A DNA stretch of 64,000 nt from Oryzisolibacter sp. LB2S (GCF_040732315.1 NZ_CP160388.1:3686501-3750500); one strand, 5' to 3'. Shown: positions 1 through 10,468, counted from the stretch's first letter. Numbers and translations are program-made. The notes: generated by a model from the letters alone, not told the origin.

Positions 1-1620
1 GTCGAACAGCGCCTGCGCCGCGATGGGTTCACGCGACTGGTCACGCCGGCGCACGAAGTCGTGCACGCTCTTGATGACACGGCCCGCGCGCTCGGCCTGG
101 GCCGCGATGCGCTGCACGGCCAGGCGCACGTCGGCCAGGTCCTGCTCGGCGGGCGCGGCGGCAGAGGCTCCGGGCTCGAGCAGATTCAGCGACCCCGTGG
201 CGTAGCTGGAGATGGCGGCCAGGGGCTGGTTGAGCTCATGGCTGAGCAGCGACGCCATTTCCCCCACGGTGGCCAGGCGTGCCGTGGCCTGCAGTCGCTC
301 CTGCGAGGTGCGCGAGAGCTCCTCGGCCCGGCGCTGCCCCGTGACATCGAGAAACGACCCCATCCAGCCCGTGTGCAGGCCCTGGGCGTTGATCAGCGGT
401 GCCTCGTAGATCATGACTGTCAGGCGCGTGCCGTCCTTGCGCATGAAGATGGACTCATAGCCCTCGCGCGGCGGGTCGAGCCGGCCTGCCATGCGCACGC
501 CCTGGCGCTCGGCGTATTCCTGCGCATGCTCGGGCGGCCAGTACGGCGGCGTGGCCTGGCCCACGAGCTCGTCGGCCGAAAAGCCCACCATGCTGCAGAA
601 GGCCGGATTGACGTAGGTGATGCGCCCGCGCACGTCACGGGCGCGCAGGCCGGTGACGAGCGAGTCCTCCATGGCCTTGCGAAACGCCAGCGCATCGCCC
701 AGGTCGCGCTCGGCGCGCAGGCGCCGGCGGTTGTCCCGCACCAGCACCACCAGCACCGACACCAGCGCAATGGACATGGCCGTGACCAGCGCCGTGAGCA
801 CGTTCGGGAACACATTGGGCGCGGCATGCCAGCCATCCATGCGCAGCACCAGGGTGTTGCCGGGCAGGTCGAACAGCTGCTGCGCCGTGAACATGCGCGT
901 GCCGCGGCGCATGGCACCGACCAGGGCCAGGCGCGTGCCGTCGGCCTCGGTGAACGACACCTCCTGGGTACGCTGCAGACCGGGCGCCACCAGGTCCTGC
1001 AGCACGGTCTGCAGGGCGTAGGTGGCGACGACGAAGCCGCGCACGCGCCCCTCGTGGATCAGCGGCAGGCAGACCTCCATCATCTCCGCGCCCACGCCAT
1101 CGGGCATGGGCTGGAAGTAGCTGCTGGAATACGACGCCCCGGTGATGCGCCGCGCGTTGATGCAGGCCAGGGCCGCCTCGGAGTGCACGCTGCTGCGCTC
1201 GCCCTGGTCCCAGTGCGGTGCGCGGTAAGGCGATTCGGCATGCGCGCGCATCTGCAGCTGCGCGTCGCGCCACTCGATGCGCACCAGCTCGCGGCGCGTG
1301 GACAGCAGCTCTCCGGCGCGCAGCTCCCAGGTCGTGAGGTCGGGGTCGCCCGCCTGCAGGGCCTGCAGGTTCTGCAGGTTGTGCGCAAAGGCGCTGCGCA
1401 TGTCGGCCACGGCGTCGGCCGTGTCGCGTTCGAGCCGGCTCTGCACCTCGGCGGCCTCGTAGCGGCCGGCCAGCCACACCAGCGTCACCAGCATGCTGGC
1501 CACCAGCGCCAGCAGCAGCACCCACAGCGACCAGCGCCGCCATGCGCCGAGCCAGCGGCGCCAGCGCCGCGGCAGCCTGTCGCTGCCCTGCTCCTGCACG
1601 CCGTCCGCCTCGTCCTGCAT
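1..1620 (-). CDS. PAS-domain sensor histidine kinase (C-terminus beyond window edge)
   Basis: This is an inner-membrane two-component sensor kinase, read from ATG at 1620 down through the left edge, so 540 residues are visible. A membrane segment lies near residues 33-52, followed by a periplasmic region of about 200 residues. A second membrane segment lies near 265-290, then a PAS domain near 320-430, then a HisKA H-box with the phospho-acceptor in HELNQPLAAI near residue 460. The catalytic HATPase domain is off the window. The order (two membrane segments, PAS, HisKA with an ELNQPL box) fits the DctS/FixL-like group. The ligand cannot be told from sequence. It starts 17 bases after the nitrilase gene, so it is probably the last gene of a yhdP-nitrilase-kinase transcript. 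Its response regulator would be expected just to the left. Confidence 0.85.
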   Translation of the reverse strand, partial: MQDEADGVQEQGSDRLPRRWRRWLGAWRRWSLWVLLLALVASMLVTLVWLAGRYEAAEVQSRLERDTADAVADMRSAFAHNLQNLQALQAGDPDLTTWELRAGELLSTRRELVRIEWRDAQLQMRAHAESPYRAPHWDQGERSSVHSEAALACINARRITGASYSSSYFQPMPDGVGAEMMEVCLPLIHEGRVRGFVVATYALQTVLQDLVAPGLQRTQEVSFTEADGTRLALVGAMRRGTRMFTAQQLFDLPGNTLVLRMDGWHAAPNVFPNVLTALVTAMSIALVSVLVVLVRDNRRRLRAERDLGDALAFRKAMEDSLVTGLRARDVRGRITYVNPAFCSMVGFSADELVGQATPPYWPPEHAQEYAERQGVRMAGRLDPPREGYESIFMRKDGTRLTVMIYEAPLINAQGLHTGWMGSFLDVTGQRRAEELSRTSQERLQATARLATVGEMASLLSHELNQPLAAISSYATGSLNLLEPGASAAAPAEQDLADVRLAVQRIAAQAERAGRVIKSVHDFVRRRDQSREPIAAQALFD

Positions 1621-1637
1621 GACTTTCCCGATGCGGC

Positions 1638-2459
1638 CTACAGCACGCGATGCGAGAGCGCCGGCAACTGGCCGCGCAGATGGCGCAAGGTGTCGGCATC
1701 GAGCTCGCCCAGCACCACGCCTGCGCCCTCGGCCCGCTGCGCCAGCACCTGGCCCCATGGATCGACGAGCATGCTGTGGCCCCAGGTGCGCCGGCCGTTC
1801 TCGTGCGTTCCGCCCTGGGCCGGGGCCAGCACATAGGCCAGGTTTTCCACGGCGCGGGCGCGCAGCAGCAGCTCCCAGTGCGCCCGCCCCGTGGTCCAGG
1901 TGAAGGCGCTGGGCACGAGCAGCAGCTCGGCGCCGGAGCGTGCATGGTCACGGTAGAGCTCGGGAAAGCGCAGGTCATAGCACACGGACAGGCCCACATG
2001 CCAGACCCGGCCATCGCGCGCCGTGAGCGCAAAGCGCACGCTGTCCCGGCCCGGCGCGATCACGCGCGCCTCGTCGAACCGCTCCTGGCCGTTGTCGAAG
2101 CGAAACAGGTGGATCTTGTCGTAGCGCGCCACGCAGGCGCCATCGGGCGCGAAGACCAGCGAGCTGTTGTACACGCGCCGCGGGTCGTCACCCGCGAGCG
2201 GCAGCGTGCCGCCCACGATCCACAGCCCGAGCTCGCGCGCCGCGCGCGACAGAAAGCGCTGCACCGGCCCGTCGCCCATGGTCTCGCGCAGCTGCAGCTT
2301 GTCCTCGTCGCGCAGGCCCATGGCACCGAAGTACTCGGGCAGCACGGCCAGCTCGGCCCCGGCCAGGGCAGCTTGCTCGAGCAGATGGCGCGCCTGATCC
2401 AGATTGGTCTGCTGCTGCACGCCAGAGACCATTTGCAGGGCTGCGACTTTCATGCTCAT
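1638..2459 (-). CDS. Carbon-nitrogen hydrolase (nitrilase superfamily, Nit1/deaminated-glutathione amidase-like)
   Basis: A 273-residue cytoplasmic C-N hydrolase. The nitrilase triad is visible: Glu42 in LPEYFG, Lys115 in YDKIHLF and Cys160 in SVCYDLRFPELY. Length and motifs match the Nit1/Nit2 branch, whose best characterised members hydrolyse deaminated glutathione, a metabolite-repair role. That substrate is inferred from the family. The start ATG overlaps the yhdP stop codon by four bases (ATGA at 2456-2459), showing translational coupling. A second Met two codons later could also be the start. yhdP followed by a nitrilase is a common proteobacterial order. Confidence 0.93.
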   Translation of the reverse strand: MSMKVAALQMVSGVQQQTNLDQARHLLEQAALAGAELAVLPEYFGAMGLRDEDKLQLRETMGDGPVQRFLSRAARELGLWIVGGTLPLAGDDPRRVYNSSLVFAPDGACVARYDKIHLFRFDNGQERFDEARVIAPGRDSVRFALTARDGRVWHVGLSVCYDLRFPELYRDHARSGAELLLVPSAFTWTTGRAHWELLLRARAVENLAYVLAPAQGGTHENGRRTWGHSMLVDPWGQVLAQRAEGAGVVLGELDADTLRHLRGQLPALSHRVL

Positions 2460-5400
2460 GGCTTTCCTCCTGTTGGGGCGGCTGGCGCCGTGCCCGTGCG
2501 CTCGACCTCGGCAGCGGGGCTGCGTCCCCGGATGCGCTCCACGCGCGGATCGGCCCAGGTGCCATCGATGCGGAACTCCCGCGTCGCGGCCTGTATCAGC
2601 GGGCCGCGCAGAAAGACCTGCGCCAGAAAGCTGCCCAGACCGACGACGGGATTGATGGCCGTGGCCACGAGCGAGGCCGTCATGGCGTTGATCTCGGGCA
2701 CGACGACCACATGCAGATTCTGCGTCTCATGCTCGATGTCTGCACGCCCCTCCATGAGCACGGCCGCACTCACGCCCTTCATCTGCAGGTTGTTGGTGGT
2801 GGCCACGCCATGGTCTATGCGTACGTCGCCGCGCACGAAGTCGAAGGCAAAGCCCTCGCTGAACACGTCGCGAAAATCGAGCGCAAAGCGCCGCGGCAGC
2901 GACTGCAGGCTGAGCACGCCGAGCAGCTTGGCCATGCCCGGGTCGGCCTTGAGGAACTGGCCGGCCTCCATGCTCACGTTGAGCTGCCCGTCCATGCTGC
3001 GATAGTCGGGCGACAGGGGTGATCCCTGCCAGCTCACCTGCCCCTCCATGCGCCCCTGGCCGCGGCGCAGCACGCCGTCCATGCCAAAGCGCGCCAGCAG
3101 CGCCCCCGAGTCGCGGATATCGAGAGCAAACTGCATGCTCGTGCGCCGCAGCGCGGCGCTGCCCGCCTCGCCGAGCAGCGTCCAGTCGCCGCTCGCGGTG
3201 AGCGTGGCCTCGGGCACCGTGAAGTTGAAGCGCGACAGATGCCATTCGCGCTGCCCGCCGCGCGTGGTGCGGTTGTGCGCCTCTATGTCCACGCGCCCCA
3301 GGTGGCGCCCGTGCAGCTCGAAGTCCTGCACCACAATGTCCAGCGCCGGAAGCCTTGCGGGCTGGCGCGCATCGAGCAGCGCATCCACCTGGGCATCGGC
3401 GCTCTGGGGCAGGGCCAGCCTGGACAGGCGCGCATGCAGCCGCTCCGGCGCCGGCTGCGCGCCCGCCGCGGCCTCGGTGCCGGCCTGGTACTCGAGGTAA
3501 CCATCGAGCTCGCGCGCGCTCAGATTGGCGCGCCAGACCGATGCACTGCGCGTGATGCCCGCCACCATGTCGTGCAGCGTGCGCCCCTGCACGGTGAGCG
3601 TGGCCGCACGCAGCGCGAGGCGGGTCGGCAGGTAGTCCGACATCGCCTGCCCATCGCCCAGCGGCAGGGCAGGCGCCGTGGAGGCGGTGGCGGCGGCGGT
3701 CGGGGCTGGGTTGTCAAGCAGCGCGCGCCAGACATCGGCATCGAGCGCGTCCAGCACGGCACTGGCGGCCACGCCCTGCTGCGGCATGTCGGGCAGGGTC
3801 GCTCCACCCACGGCCAGGGCACCGCGCAGCACGCGCGCCTGGTCGCCATCGATGGCGCGCACATAGGCCAGGCGCAGGACTTCACCGACGTCGAGCGTGA
3901 GCTGATCCTGCAGCGGCGCATTGTCCGAGGCGGCCGCCTCCGGCGTGAGCCTGTGGTCGAAGCGCACCGCCAGGGCCTGCTGCGCGGTCTTGCCCAGCGG
4001 GGCCGGCAGCGCCACGGCCATGCCCACGAGGTCGGTCGCCACCTCGATCTGCGGCGCGCCGCGGCGCACGCCGAGGTTCAGCGTGTAGGCGGCGCTGCCG
4101 CTGGCGTGCTGCGCCACGCGCGCGAGCAGTCCGAGCTGGGGCGAGGCCACCAACCCCTCGGCCGTGGCCGTGCCGCGCGCACGCACCTGCACGGCCGATG
4201 GCCGTGCGCCCTGGGGCGGGCCCATGCCACCTTCGAGGCGCACCTCACCACCCATGGCGCGCCCCTGCACGCCCGTCAGCGTGAAGCCCGATTCGCTGAA
4301 CTGCACGACGCCCCGCGCGCCGCTGACCGTGGGCGCCTCGGGCACGAAGCGCACATCATTGCCCGCCAGCGTGACGCTGCCGCGCACCTTGGAATGCGCC
4401 AGATCGCTCAACGGCAGGCTCAGGCCCAGCTGCAGCTCGGCGCCACCCGTGGCCGTGGCGCCCTCGAGCGCACCAGCGGTGAGCTGCGCGATCTGCGAGC
4501 CGCTCACCAGGCCCAGCATGTCCTGCAGCGGGCCGCGCACCTGGCCCTCGACCTCGACCACGCTGTGCTCCAGATCGGCAATGCGCGCCTGCACCTTGGG
4601 GATGCGCAGCGCGGGCCGGCCGCCGAAGCCGCCCGTGGCATTGCGCACCAGCATGCTGGCGCGGTCGAAGACGAGCTCGCCCGACAGGCCGGAGAGCGCC
4701 GGCCAGGGCAGATCCCCGCGTTCGAGCAGGCGGGCAGGCACGTAGTGGTACTGCACATCCTTGACGCGTGCGGCGATGTGGAACTCACCCTTGTCGGGCG
4801 CATGACCGTAGGGAAAGTCCTCCAGGCCACCCCTGACGCGGAACTGCACCTGGGTCGCGCTGCCCGCCACGACGGCATCGCGCACGTAGTGGCGTGTCTC
4901 GGCCGGGATGACCAGCGGCAGATAGCGGTGCACGCGCGTGCCATCGGCACGCGACAGGCTGCCCGACAGGTCGAGCACGCCGGGAAAGCGCCGCTCGCCC
5001 TCGGCGTCTGCGGTGCGCCAGGCCAGCCGGGCCTCGCCCGCGGCATCGGCATTGGCAAAGCGCAGGTCGTTGCTCTGCACGCTGATGCGCCCGCCCTCGA
5101 CCTGCCAGCGCACGCTGGCCGACAGCTGCTGCACGGGCACGACCGGATCCTCGAACACGCCGGGCAGCAGCAGCTGGCCATCGGCCATGGCCAACTCGGC
5201 GCGCCCGCCCTGGTGCGTGAGGTCGAGCTCGAGGTTGGCGCCGCTCAGCCCCGCGGCGGCCTGCGACTGCCCCTGAGCGGCCAGCGCCAGGCCCGTCACC
5301 CGGCCCCGCAGCTGGTATTGGCGCGGCTGCTCCGGCGGCCCCTGCCAGCTGGCCTTGAGCTGCTGCACCAGGCCCCGGGGCGCATAGGTCTGCAGGCCCT

Positions 5401-6559
5401 GATGCACGGCGGGCGCGAGCGGCAGGCGGCCGGCGATCTGCGCCACGGCGGCCAGGTCCAGGGCGTCGGCCTGCAGCTCGCCGCGCTCGCGACCCGGCTG
5501 ATCCATGTCGGTGTAGCGCAGAAACAGCCGGCCACCGGGCCAGCGCAGGCCATCGTCGGCCTGGAACTGCAGGTTCTCCCCGCTGAACTCGAAGCCCCCC
5601 GCCAGCCAGCGGCCGCCGACGCGGCCCGTGACCTCGTGCAGCACCAGCGGCCGCAGCTCCCGGCCCAGCGTGGCATCGAAGGCCTCCAGCGCCAGATCGA
5701 CCGTGGCGCCGGCGACCTCGCCACGCTGCACATCCACCCAGGCACGCAGCGCGCCATGGCCCTGGGTCACCTCCATGGCACCCAGATCCGCATACCGGTT
5801 CAGCCGCGAGACATCGACGCGCGTGAAGTCCGCGTAGAGCACGCCGGTCCAGCGCCGCCAGTTGCCCTCATGGGTGGTGAGCAGGGGCTGGCGAAAGCCG
5901 CCACGCAGCGAGAAGCGCTCGCCCCAGTCGGCGGGCGGCGTGGCGTCCAGGCGCATGGCGTGGTGCAGGCCCTTGTTGCGCAGCACCAGGTTCACCCCGG
6001 TCAGCGCCAGCGGCTCGGCACCGCGCAGCGCATCGGTCCAGCGCAGCGTGCCCCCCTCTATCACCACCTCGGTCTGGTCGAACAGCCAGTCGGCCGCGGC
6101 GCTGTCGTCCTCGGCGCTCTCGCGCATGACGATGCCGGCCACGGTCACGGCGCCGTCGGCCGTGCGGGCGATGTCGAGCGCCGGGCCCTGCAGGTAGATC
6201 TGCTCGAAGCCCAGGCGCAGCAGCGAACGCGGCGACAGGGCCAGCACCACGCGCGGCAGCACCAGGGCCTCCCGTCCCGCGCCGTCCAGCAGGGCCACCT
6301 GAGACAGTTCGACCGTGGGGAAAATCCCCCCGCTGCGCGCCGTGATGGCGCCGATGCGCACCGGCACCCCCAGGGTGCGCCCGGCCTGTGCCTCCAGCTC
6401 GGGGCGCCAGTCGCCAAGACGCGGCACAATCCAGCCATGCAGCGCCACCCAGGCCACCGCCAGCAGCAGCCACACCATGGCCAGCAATCCCAAGCCCCAT
6501 CGCGCACAGCCCGCCACGAACCTGAGCATGCGGGAAGGATGGGTGGGCGGCGCTGTCAT
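2456..6559 (-). CDS. yhdP: YhdP family envelope protein (AsmA-like, DUF3971)
   Basis: A 1,367-residue protein with one N-terminal membrane segment (about residues 14-37) and a very long periplasmic part. The part just after the anchor and the C-terminal AsmA-like part (with the GLGSFLAQVFLRGP stretch near residue 1310) are typical of YhdP/TIGR02099. YhdP proteins are long beta-rich bridge proteins thought to move phospholipids between inner and outer membrane. Length is normal for the family (about 1,270-1,400). It is divergent from glnE with 69 bases between them. It is the first gene of the minus-strand group and overlaps the nitrilase gene by four bases. Confidence 0.93.
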   Translation of the reverse strand: MTAPPTHPSRMLRFVAGCARWGLGLLAMVWLLLAVAWVALHGWIVPRLGDWRPELEAQAGRTLGVPVRIGAITARSGGIFPTVELSQVALLDGAGREALVLPRVVLALSPRSLLRLGFEQIYLQGPALDIARTADGAVTVAGIVMRESAEDDSAAADWLFDQTEVVIEGGTLRWTDALRGAEPLALTGVNLVLRNKGLHHAMRLDATPPADWGERFSLRGGFRQPLLTTHEGNWRRWTGVLYADFTRVDVSRLNRYADLGAMEVTQGHGALRAWVDVQRGEVAGATVDLALEAFDATLGRELRPLVLHEVTGRVGGRWLAGGFEFSGENLQFQADDGLRWPGGRLFLRYTDMDQPGRERGELQADALDLAAVAQIAGRLPLAPAVHQGLQTYAPRGLVQQLKASWQGPPEQPRQYQLRGRVTGLALAAQGQSQAAAGLSGANLELDLTHQGGRAELAMADGQLLLPGVFEDPVVPVQQLSASVRWQVEGGRISVQSNDLRFANADAAGEARLAWRTADAEGERRFPGVLDLSGSLSRADGTRVHRYLPLVIPAETRHYVRDAVVAGSATQVQFRVRGGLEDFPYGHAPDKGEFHIAARVKDVQYHYVPARLLERGDLPWPALSGLSGELVFDRASMLVRNATGGFGGRPALRIPKVQARIADLEHSVVEVEGQVRGPLQDMLGLVSGSQIAQLTAGALEGATATGGAELQLGLSLPLSDLAHSKVRGSVTLAGNDVRFVPEAPTVSGARGVVQFSESGFTLTGVQGRAMGGEVRLEGGMGPPQGARPSAVQVRARGTATAEGLVASPQLGLLARVAQHASGSAAYTLNLGVRRGAPQIEVATDLVGMAVALPAPLGKTAQQALAVRFDHRLTPEAAASDNAPLQDQLTLDVGEVLRLAYVRAIDGDQARVLRGALAVGGATLPDMPQQGVAASAVLDALDADVWRALLDNPAPTAAATASTAPALPLGDGQAMSDYLPTRLALRAATLTVQGRTLHDMVAGITRSASVWRANLSARELDGYLEYQAGTEAAAGAQPAPERLHARLSRLALPQSADAQVDALLDARQPARLPALDIVVQDFELHGRHLGRVDIEAHNRTTRGGQREWHLSRFNFTVPEATLTASGDWTLLGEAGSAALRRTSMQFALDIRDSGALLARFGMDGVLRRGQGRMEGQVSWQGSPLSPDYRSMDGQLNVSMEAGQFLKADPGMAKLLGVLSLQSLPRRFALDFRDVFSEGFAFDFVRGDVRIDHGVATTNNLQMKGVSAAVLMEGRADIEHETQNLHVVVVPEINAMTASLVATAINPVVGLGSFLAQVFLRGPLIQAATREFRIDGTWADPRVERIRGRSPAAEVERTGTAPAAPTGGKP

Positions 6560-6628
6560 GTCAGGTGGAATCGAAGGCAGGAATTATGACCCGCCCATCC
6601 CGCCGGGAGTTCAGCCGCAACCGTTGCC

Positions 6629-9361
6629 ATGCCGATGCCTTTGACCGACCTCGCCGCCGCGAATGAACCACTTTCGCAGCACTCGCGCTTCTTCCAGCGC
6701 CTGGAACGCCGCTACGGCGCGGAGCTGTCCCTGCTGCCTGCGGGCGTGCCCGACCACCAGACCATGGGCCAGGCCTGTGACGCCCTGCTCGCGCGCGGCC
6801 ACGACCTGGGCGCGGCGCTGCGCATACTGCGCCAGCTGGTCATGCACCGGCTCATCGTGCTCGACTGCGACCAGGGCGCGGGGCTGGCCGACATCACCCG
6901 CCCCGTCACCGAGCTGGCCGAGCTGGCGCTGGACCGCGCCTGCCGCCAGGCACGCGCCGAGCTTGACGCGCGCCACGGCGCACCGCTCGGCCCCCAGGGC
7001 CAGCCGGTGCAGCTGTGGGTGATAGGCATGGGCAAGCTCGGCGCGCGCGAGCTCAATGTCTCGAGCGACATCGACCTGATCTACGTCTACGAGCATGACG
7101 GCGAGACCGCAGGCCTCGACGGCGGGCGCGGCCGGCTCTCCAACCACGAGTACTTCGCGCGGGCCATCAAGGCCATCTACAGCCTCGTGGGCGACACCAC
7201 CGAGCATGGCTTCGTGTTCCGCGTGGATCTGGCGCTGCGCCCCCACGGCAACTCGGGGCCGGCCGCGCTGTCGCTGTCGGCGCTGGAGGACTATCTGCAG
7301 GTGCATGGCCGCGAATGGGAGCGCTTTGCCTGGCTCAAGAGCCGTGTGGTGGCGCCGCTCGACTGCATCGCCACGAGCAACGTCCAGGCCTTGCGCGCGG
7401 TGGTCCTGCCCTTTGTCTTCCGGCGCTATCTGGACTACAGCGTGTTCGACGCGCTGCGCGTGCTGCACCGCCAGATCCGCGACCATGCCGTGCAGCGCAG
7501 CGCCGGCCGGCCCGAGCGCGCCAACGACGTCAAGCTCTCGCGCGGCGGCATCCGCGAGATCGAGTTCACCGTGCAGCTGCTGCAGGTGGTGCGTGGCGGC
7601 CAGTTCCCCGAGCTGCGCCGGCGCCCCACGCTCGACGCGCTCGCGCGCCTGGAGCAGGCCGGGCTCATGCCGGCCGACAAGGCCGCCCAGCTGGCCGCCG
7701 CCTATGCCTTTCTGCGCCGCGTGGAGCACCGCATCCAGTACCTGGACGACCAGCAGACCCATGTGCTGCCCACGCGCGACGAGGATCTGGCCTGGATCGC
7801 CCACACCATGGGCCTGTCGTGCTGCGATTTTCTGCGCGAGCTCGACGCCCACCGCGAGATCGTGGCGCAGGAGTTCGACACCCTGCTGGGCGGGGCGCAG
7901 CCCAGGCGCTGCAGCAACGGCGGATGCGGCAAGGCGCGCGCGGCCGAGGCGCCCGCGCCCGAGCTCGAGGCGCTGCTCGAGGAACTGCCGCCCGCGCTGC
8001 GCGAGCGCGTGGCCGAATGGCGCAGCCATGCGCGCGTGCAGGGCCTGCGCGACGAGGCGCGTGCGCGCCTGCTGCGCATCGTGCAGCGCACGGCCCAGTG
8101 GCAGGCCGCGGGCCAGGTGAGCGAGGAGGCGGCCGTGCGCCTCGTGGGCTGGCTCGAGCCGCTGCTGCGCCGCGAGAGCTATCTGGCGCTGCTGCTCGAG
8201 CGCCCGCTGGTGCACGAGCGCCTGCTGCACCTGCTGGGCGCGGCCAAATGGCCCGCGCGCTACATGCTGCAGCACCCGGGCGTGGTCGACGAGCTGGCCA
8301 GCGAGGCCCTGCTGTCCGAGCGCTTCGTGGCCGAGGACTTCGACAAAGAGCTGGCGCTGCGCCTGACGGCGCTGCAGTCCACCGGCGAGGACGATGACGA
8401 AAACCTGCTCGACCTGCTGCGCCGCGCCCACCATGCCGAGACCTTCCGCACGCTGGCGCGTGACGTGGAGGGGCGACTGACGGTGGAGCAGGTGGCCGAC
8501 GACCTGTCGCTGCTCGCCGACTGCGTGCTGCGCGTGACGGCCCAGTGGTGCTGGAGTCGCCTGAAGAACCGCCACCGCAACGAGCCACAGTTCGCCATCA
8601 TTGGCTACGGCAAGCTCGGCGGCAAGGAGCTCGGCTACGGCAGCGACCTGGACATCGTCTTCGTCTTCGACGACGACGACGAGCGCGCGCCCGAGGTCTA
8701 CGCGGCCTTCGTGCGCAAGCTCATCAACTGGCTCACGGTGAAGACCGGCGAGGGCGACCTGTTCGAGATCGACACCGCGCTGCGCCCCAACGGCAACTCG
8801 GGCCTGCTCGTGACGCGCTTCTCGGCCTATGCCGACTACCAGCAGCAGCGCGGCAGCAACACCGCCTGGACCTGGGAGCACCAGGCCATGACGCGCGCGC
8901 GCTTCGTGCTCGGCAGCGAGGACCTGCGCGCGCGCTTCGACGCCGTGCGCGAGGCTGTGATCACCGCGCCGCGCGACCACGCCGCGCTGCGCACCGAGAT
9001 CATGGCCATGCGCGAGCGCATGCGCTCGGCCCACCCGGTCGGCGCCGACTGGTTCGAGGTCAAGCACAGCCCGGGCGGCATGGTGGACGCGGAGTTTGCC
9101 GTGCAGTACCTGGTGCTGTCGCAATCCGCGGCCTACCCCACGCTGCAGGGCAACCTCGGCAACATCGCGCTCCTGCAGCGCGCCGAGGCCGCGGGCCTGC
9201 TGCCCGAGGGCGTGGGCCGTGGCGCTGCCGACGCCTACCGCACGCTGCGCCAGGTGCAGCACCGCGCACGACTGAACGAGGAACCCACGCGCGTTCCACC
9301 CGAGGCCCTGGCCACCGAGCGCACCGCGGTGCTCGCGCTCTGGCATGCCGTCTTTGGCTGA
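6629..9361 (+). CDS. glnE: Bifunctional glutamine synthetase adenylyltransferase/deadenylase
   Basis: A 910-residue GlnE, which adds AMP to and removes it from glutamine synthetase in response to PII signalling. Two nucleotidyltransferase domains are visible. The N-terminal one (deadenylase) carries GMGKLGARELNVSSDIDLIY near residue 131. The C-terminal one (adenylylase) carries GYGKLGGKELGYGSDLDIVF near residue 657. Each is followed by its GlnD PII-uridylyltransferase-like helical domain. Length agrees with the family (about 900-950). The start at 6629 (MPMPL) could be two codons further in. The downstream RND adaptor gene begins six bases after the stop, so the two may be co-transcribed. Confidence 0.96.
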   Translation: MPMPLTDLAAANEPLSQHSRFFQRLERRYGAELSLLPAGVPDHQTMGQACDALLARGHDLGAALRILRQLVMHRLIVLDCDQGAGLADITRPVTELAELALDRACRQARAELDARHGAPLGPQGQPVQLWVIGMGKLGARELNVSSDIDLIYVYEHDGETAGLDGGRGRLSNHEYFARAIKAIYSLVGDTTEHGFVFRVDLALRPHGNSGPAALSLSALEDYLQVHGREWERFAWLKSRVVAPLDCIATSNVQALRAVVLPFVFRRYLDYSVFDALRVLHRQIRDHAVQRSAGRPERANDVKLSRGGIREIEFTVQLLQVVRGGQFPELRRRPTLDALARLEQAGLMPADKAAQLAAAYAFLRRVEHRIQYLDDQQTHVLPTRDEDLAWIAHTMGLSCCDFLRELDAHREIVAQEFDTLLGGAQPRRCSNGGCGKARAAEAPAPELEALLEELPPALRERVAEWRSHARVQGLRDEARARLLRIVQRTAQWQAAGQVSEEAAVRLVGWLEPLLRRESYLALLLERPLVHERLLHLLGAAKWPARYMLQHPGVVDELASEALLSERFVAEDFDKELALRLTALQSTGEDDDENLLDLLRRAHHAETFRTLARDVEGRLTVEQVADDLSLLADCVLRVTAQWCWSRLKNRHRNEPQFAIIGYGKLGGKELGYGSDLDIVFVFDDDDERAPEVYAAFVRKLINWLTVKTGEGDLFEIDTALRPNGNSGLLVTRFSAYADYQQQRGSNTAWTWEHQAMTRARFVLGSEDLRARFDAVREAVITAPRDHAALRTEIMAMRERMRSAHPVGADWFEVKHSPGGMVDAEFAVQYLVLSQSAAYPTLQGNLGNIALLQRAEAAGLLPEGVGRGAADAYRTLRQVQHRARLNEEPTRVPPEALATERTAVLALWHAVFG

Positions 9362-9367
9362 CATTCC

Positions 9368-10462
9368 ATGACACGCCCATCCCTGACCGCCCTGGCCGTC
9401 GCCTGCCTGCTTGCCGCGGGCGGCGCCTTGCTGGCCGGCGCGCCCTTGCGCGCCGCATCGCCCGAGCCCGCGGCGAGCGGCACGCGCCCGGCCCTCACAG
9501 TGACCATCGCCGAGCCCCGGCGCGAGCAGCTCGCGCGGCGGTTGCCGGCCAACGGCAACGTCGCGGCCTGGCAGGAGGCCAGCATAGGCAGCGAGGTGAA
9601 CGGCCTGCGCCTGTCCGAGGTGCTGGTCAACGTGGGCGACAGGGTGCGCGCCGGCCAGGTGCTGGCGCGTTTTGCGAGCGAGCAGGTGCGCGCCGACCTG
9701 GCCCAGGCCCGCGCCAACCTGCAGGAGGCGCGCGCCGCCCTGGCCGAGGCCCAGGCCAACGCCGAGCGCGCCCGCGCCCTCAGCGCCAGCGGCGCCATGA
9801 GCGAGCAGCAGATCCACCAGTACGCGACGGCTGCGCAGACCGCCCAGGCGCGCGTGGCCGCGGCACTGGCGGGCGTGGACAGCCAGCGCCTGCGCCTGAG
9901 CTACACCGAGGTGCGTGCGCCCGACGCGGGCGTGATCTCGGCACGCCAGGCGACCGTGGGCGCCGTCGCAGCCGCGGGCACGGAGCTGTTTCGCATGCTG
10001 CGCCGCGGCCGGCTCGAATGGCGCGCCGAGGTCGCGGCCAGTGATCTGGCCCAGCTGCGCACCGGCGGCAAGGTGCTCGTGGCCACGGCGGGCGACGCCC
10101 AGGTCGAGGGCCGGGTGCGCATGCTCGCACCCACGGTGGATGCGCAGACGCGCAATGCCCTGGTCTACGTGGACCTGCCGGCCCACCCCGATCTGCGCGC
10201 CGGCATGTTCGCGCGCGGCGAGTTTCTGCTCGGCCGGCACGAGGCCCTGACCGTGCCGCTGTCGGCCCTGGTGGTGCGCGACGGATTCCACCATCTGTTC
10301 GAGGTCGGCGCCGACGGGCGCGTCGCCATGCGCCGCGTGCAGACCGGCCAGCGCGTGGACGGGCGCGTGGAGATCACCGCCGGCCTGTCGGCGGGCGCCC
10401 GCATCGTGCGCCAGGGGGGCGCCTTCCTGAACGATGGCGACATGGTGCGCGTGGTCGAATAA
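9368..10462 (+). CDS. RND efflux system periplasmic adaptor (membrane fusion protein)
   Basis: A 364-residue HlyD/MexA-type adaptor. An N-terminal signal peptide (about residues 1-29, Leu/Ala rich, ending near PLRAAS) is followed by the first biotinyl-lipoyl half around residues 55-100. An Ala/Glu-rich coiled-coil hairpin lies at about 100-165, then the second lipoyl half and the beta-barrel domain. It bridges the inner-membrane pump to an outer-membrane channel. The pump gene follows 73 bases downstream. No outer-membrane factor gene is in the window, so a TolC-like protein encoded elsewhere is implied. Substrates cannot be predicted. Confidence 0.92.
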   Translation: MTRPSLTALAVACLLAAGGALLAGAPLRAASPEPAASGTRPALTVTIAEPRREQLARRLPANGNVAAWQEASIGSEVNGLRLSEVLVNVGDRVRAGQVLARFASEQVRADLAQARANLQEARAALAEAQANAERARALSASGAMSEQQIHQYATAAQTAQARVAAALAGVDSQRLRLSYTEVRAPDAGVISARQATVGAVAAAGTELFRMLRRGRLEWRAEVAASDLAQLRTGGKVLVATAGDAQVEGRVRMLAPTVDAQTRNALVYVDLPAHPDLRAGMFARGEFLLGRHEALTVPLSALVVRDGFHHLFEVGADGRVAMRRVQTGQRVDGRVEITAGLSAGARIVRQGGAFLNDGDMVRVVE

Positions 10463-10468
10463 TCAGAG

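Noticed and set aside
3239..6589. Plus-strand open frame of 1,116 codons
   Set aside because: It is antisense to yhdP, rich in His/Arg/Gly/Gln with no domain pattern; a GC-rich shadow.
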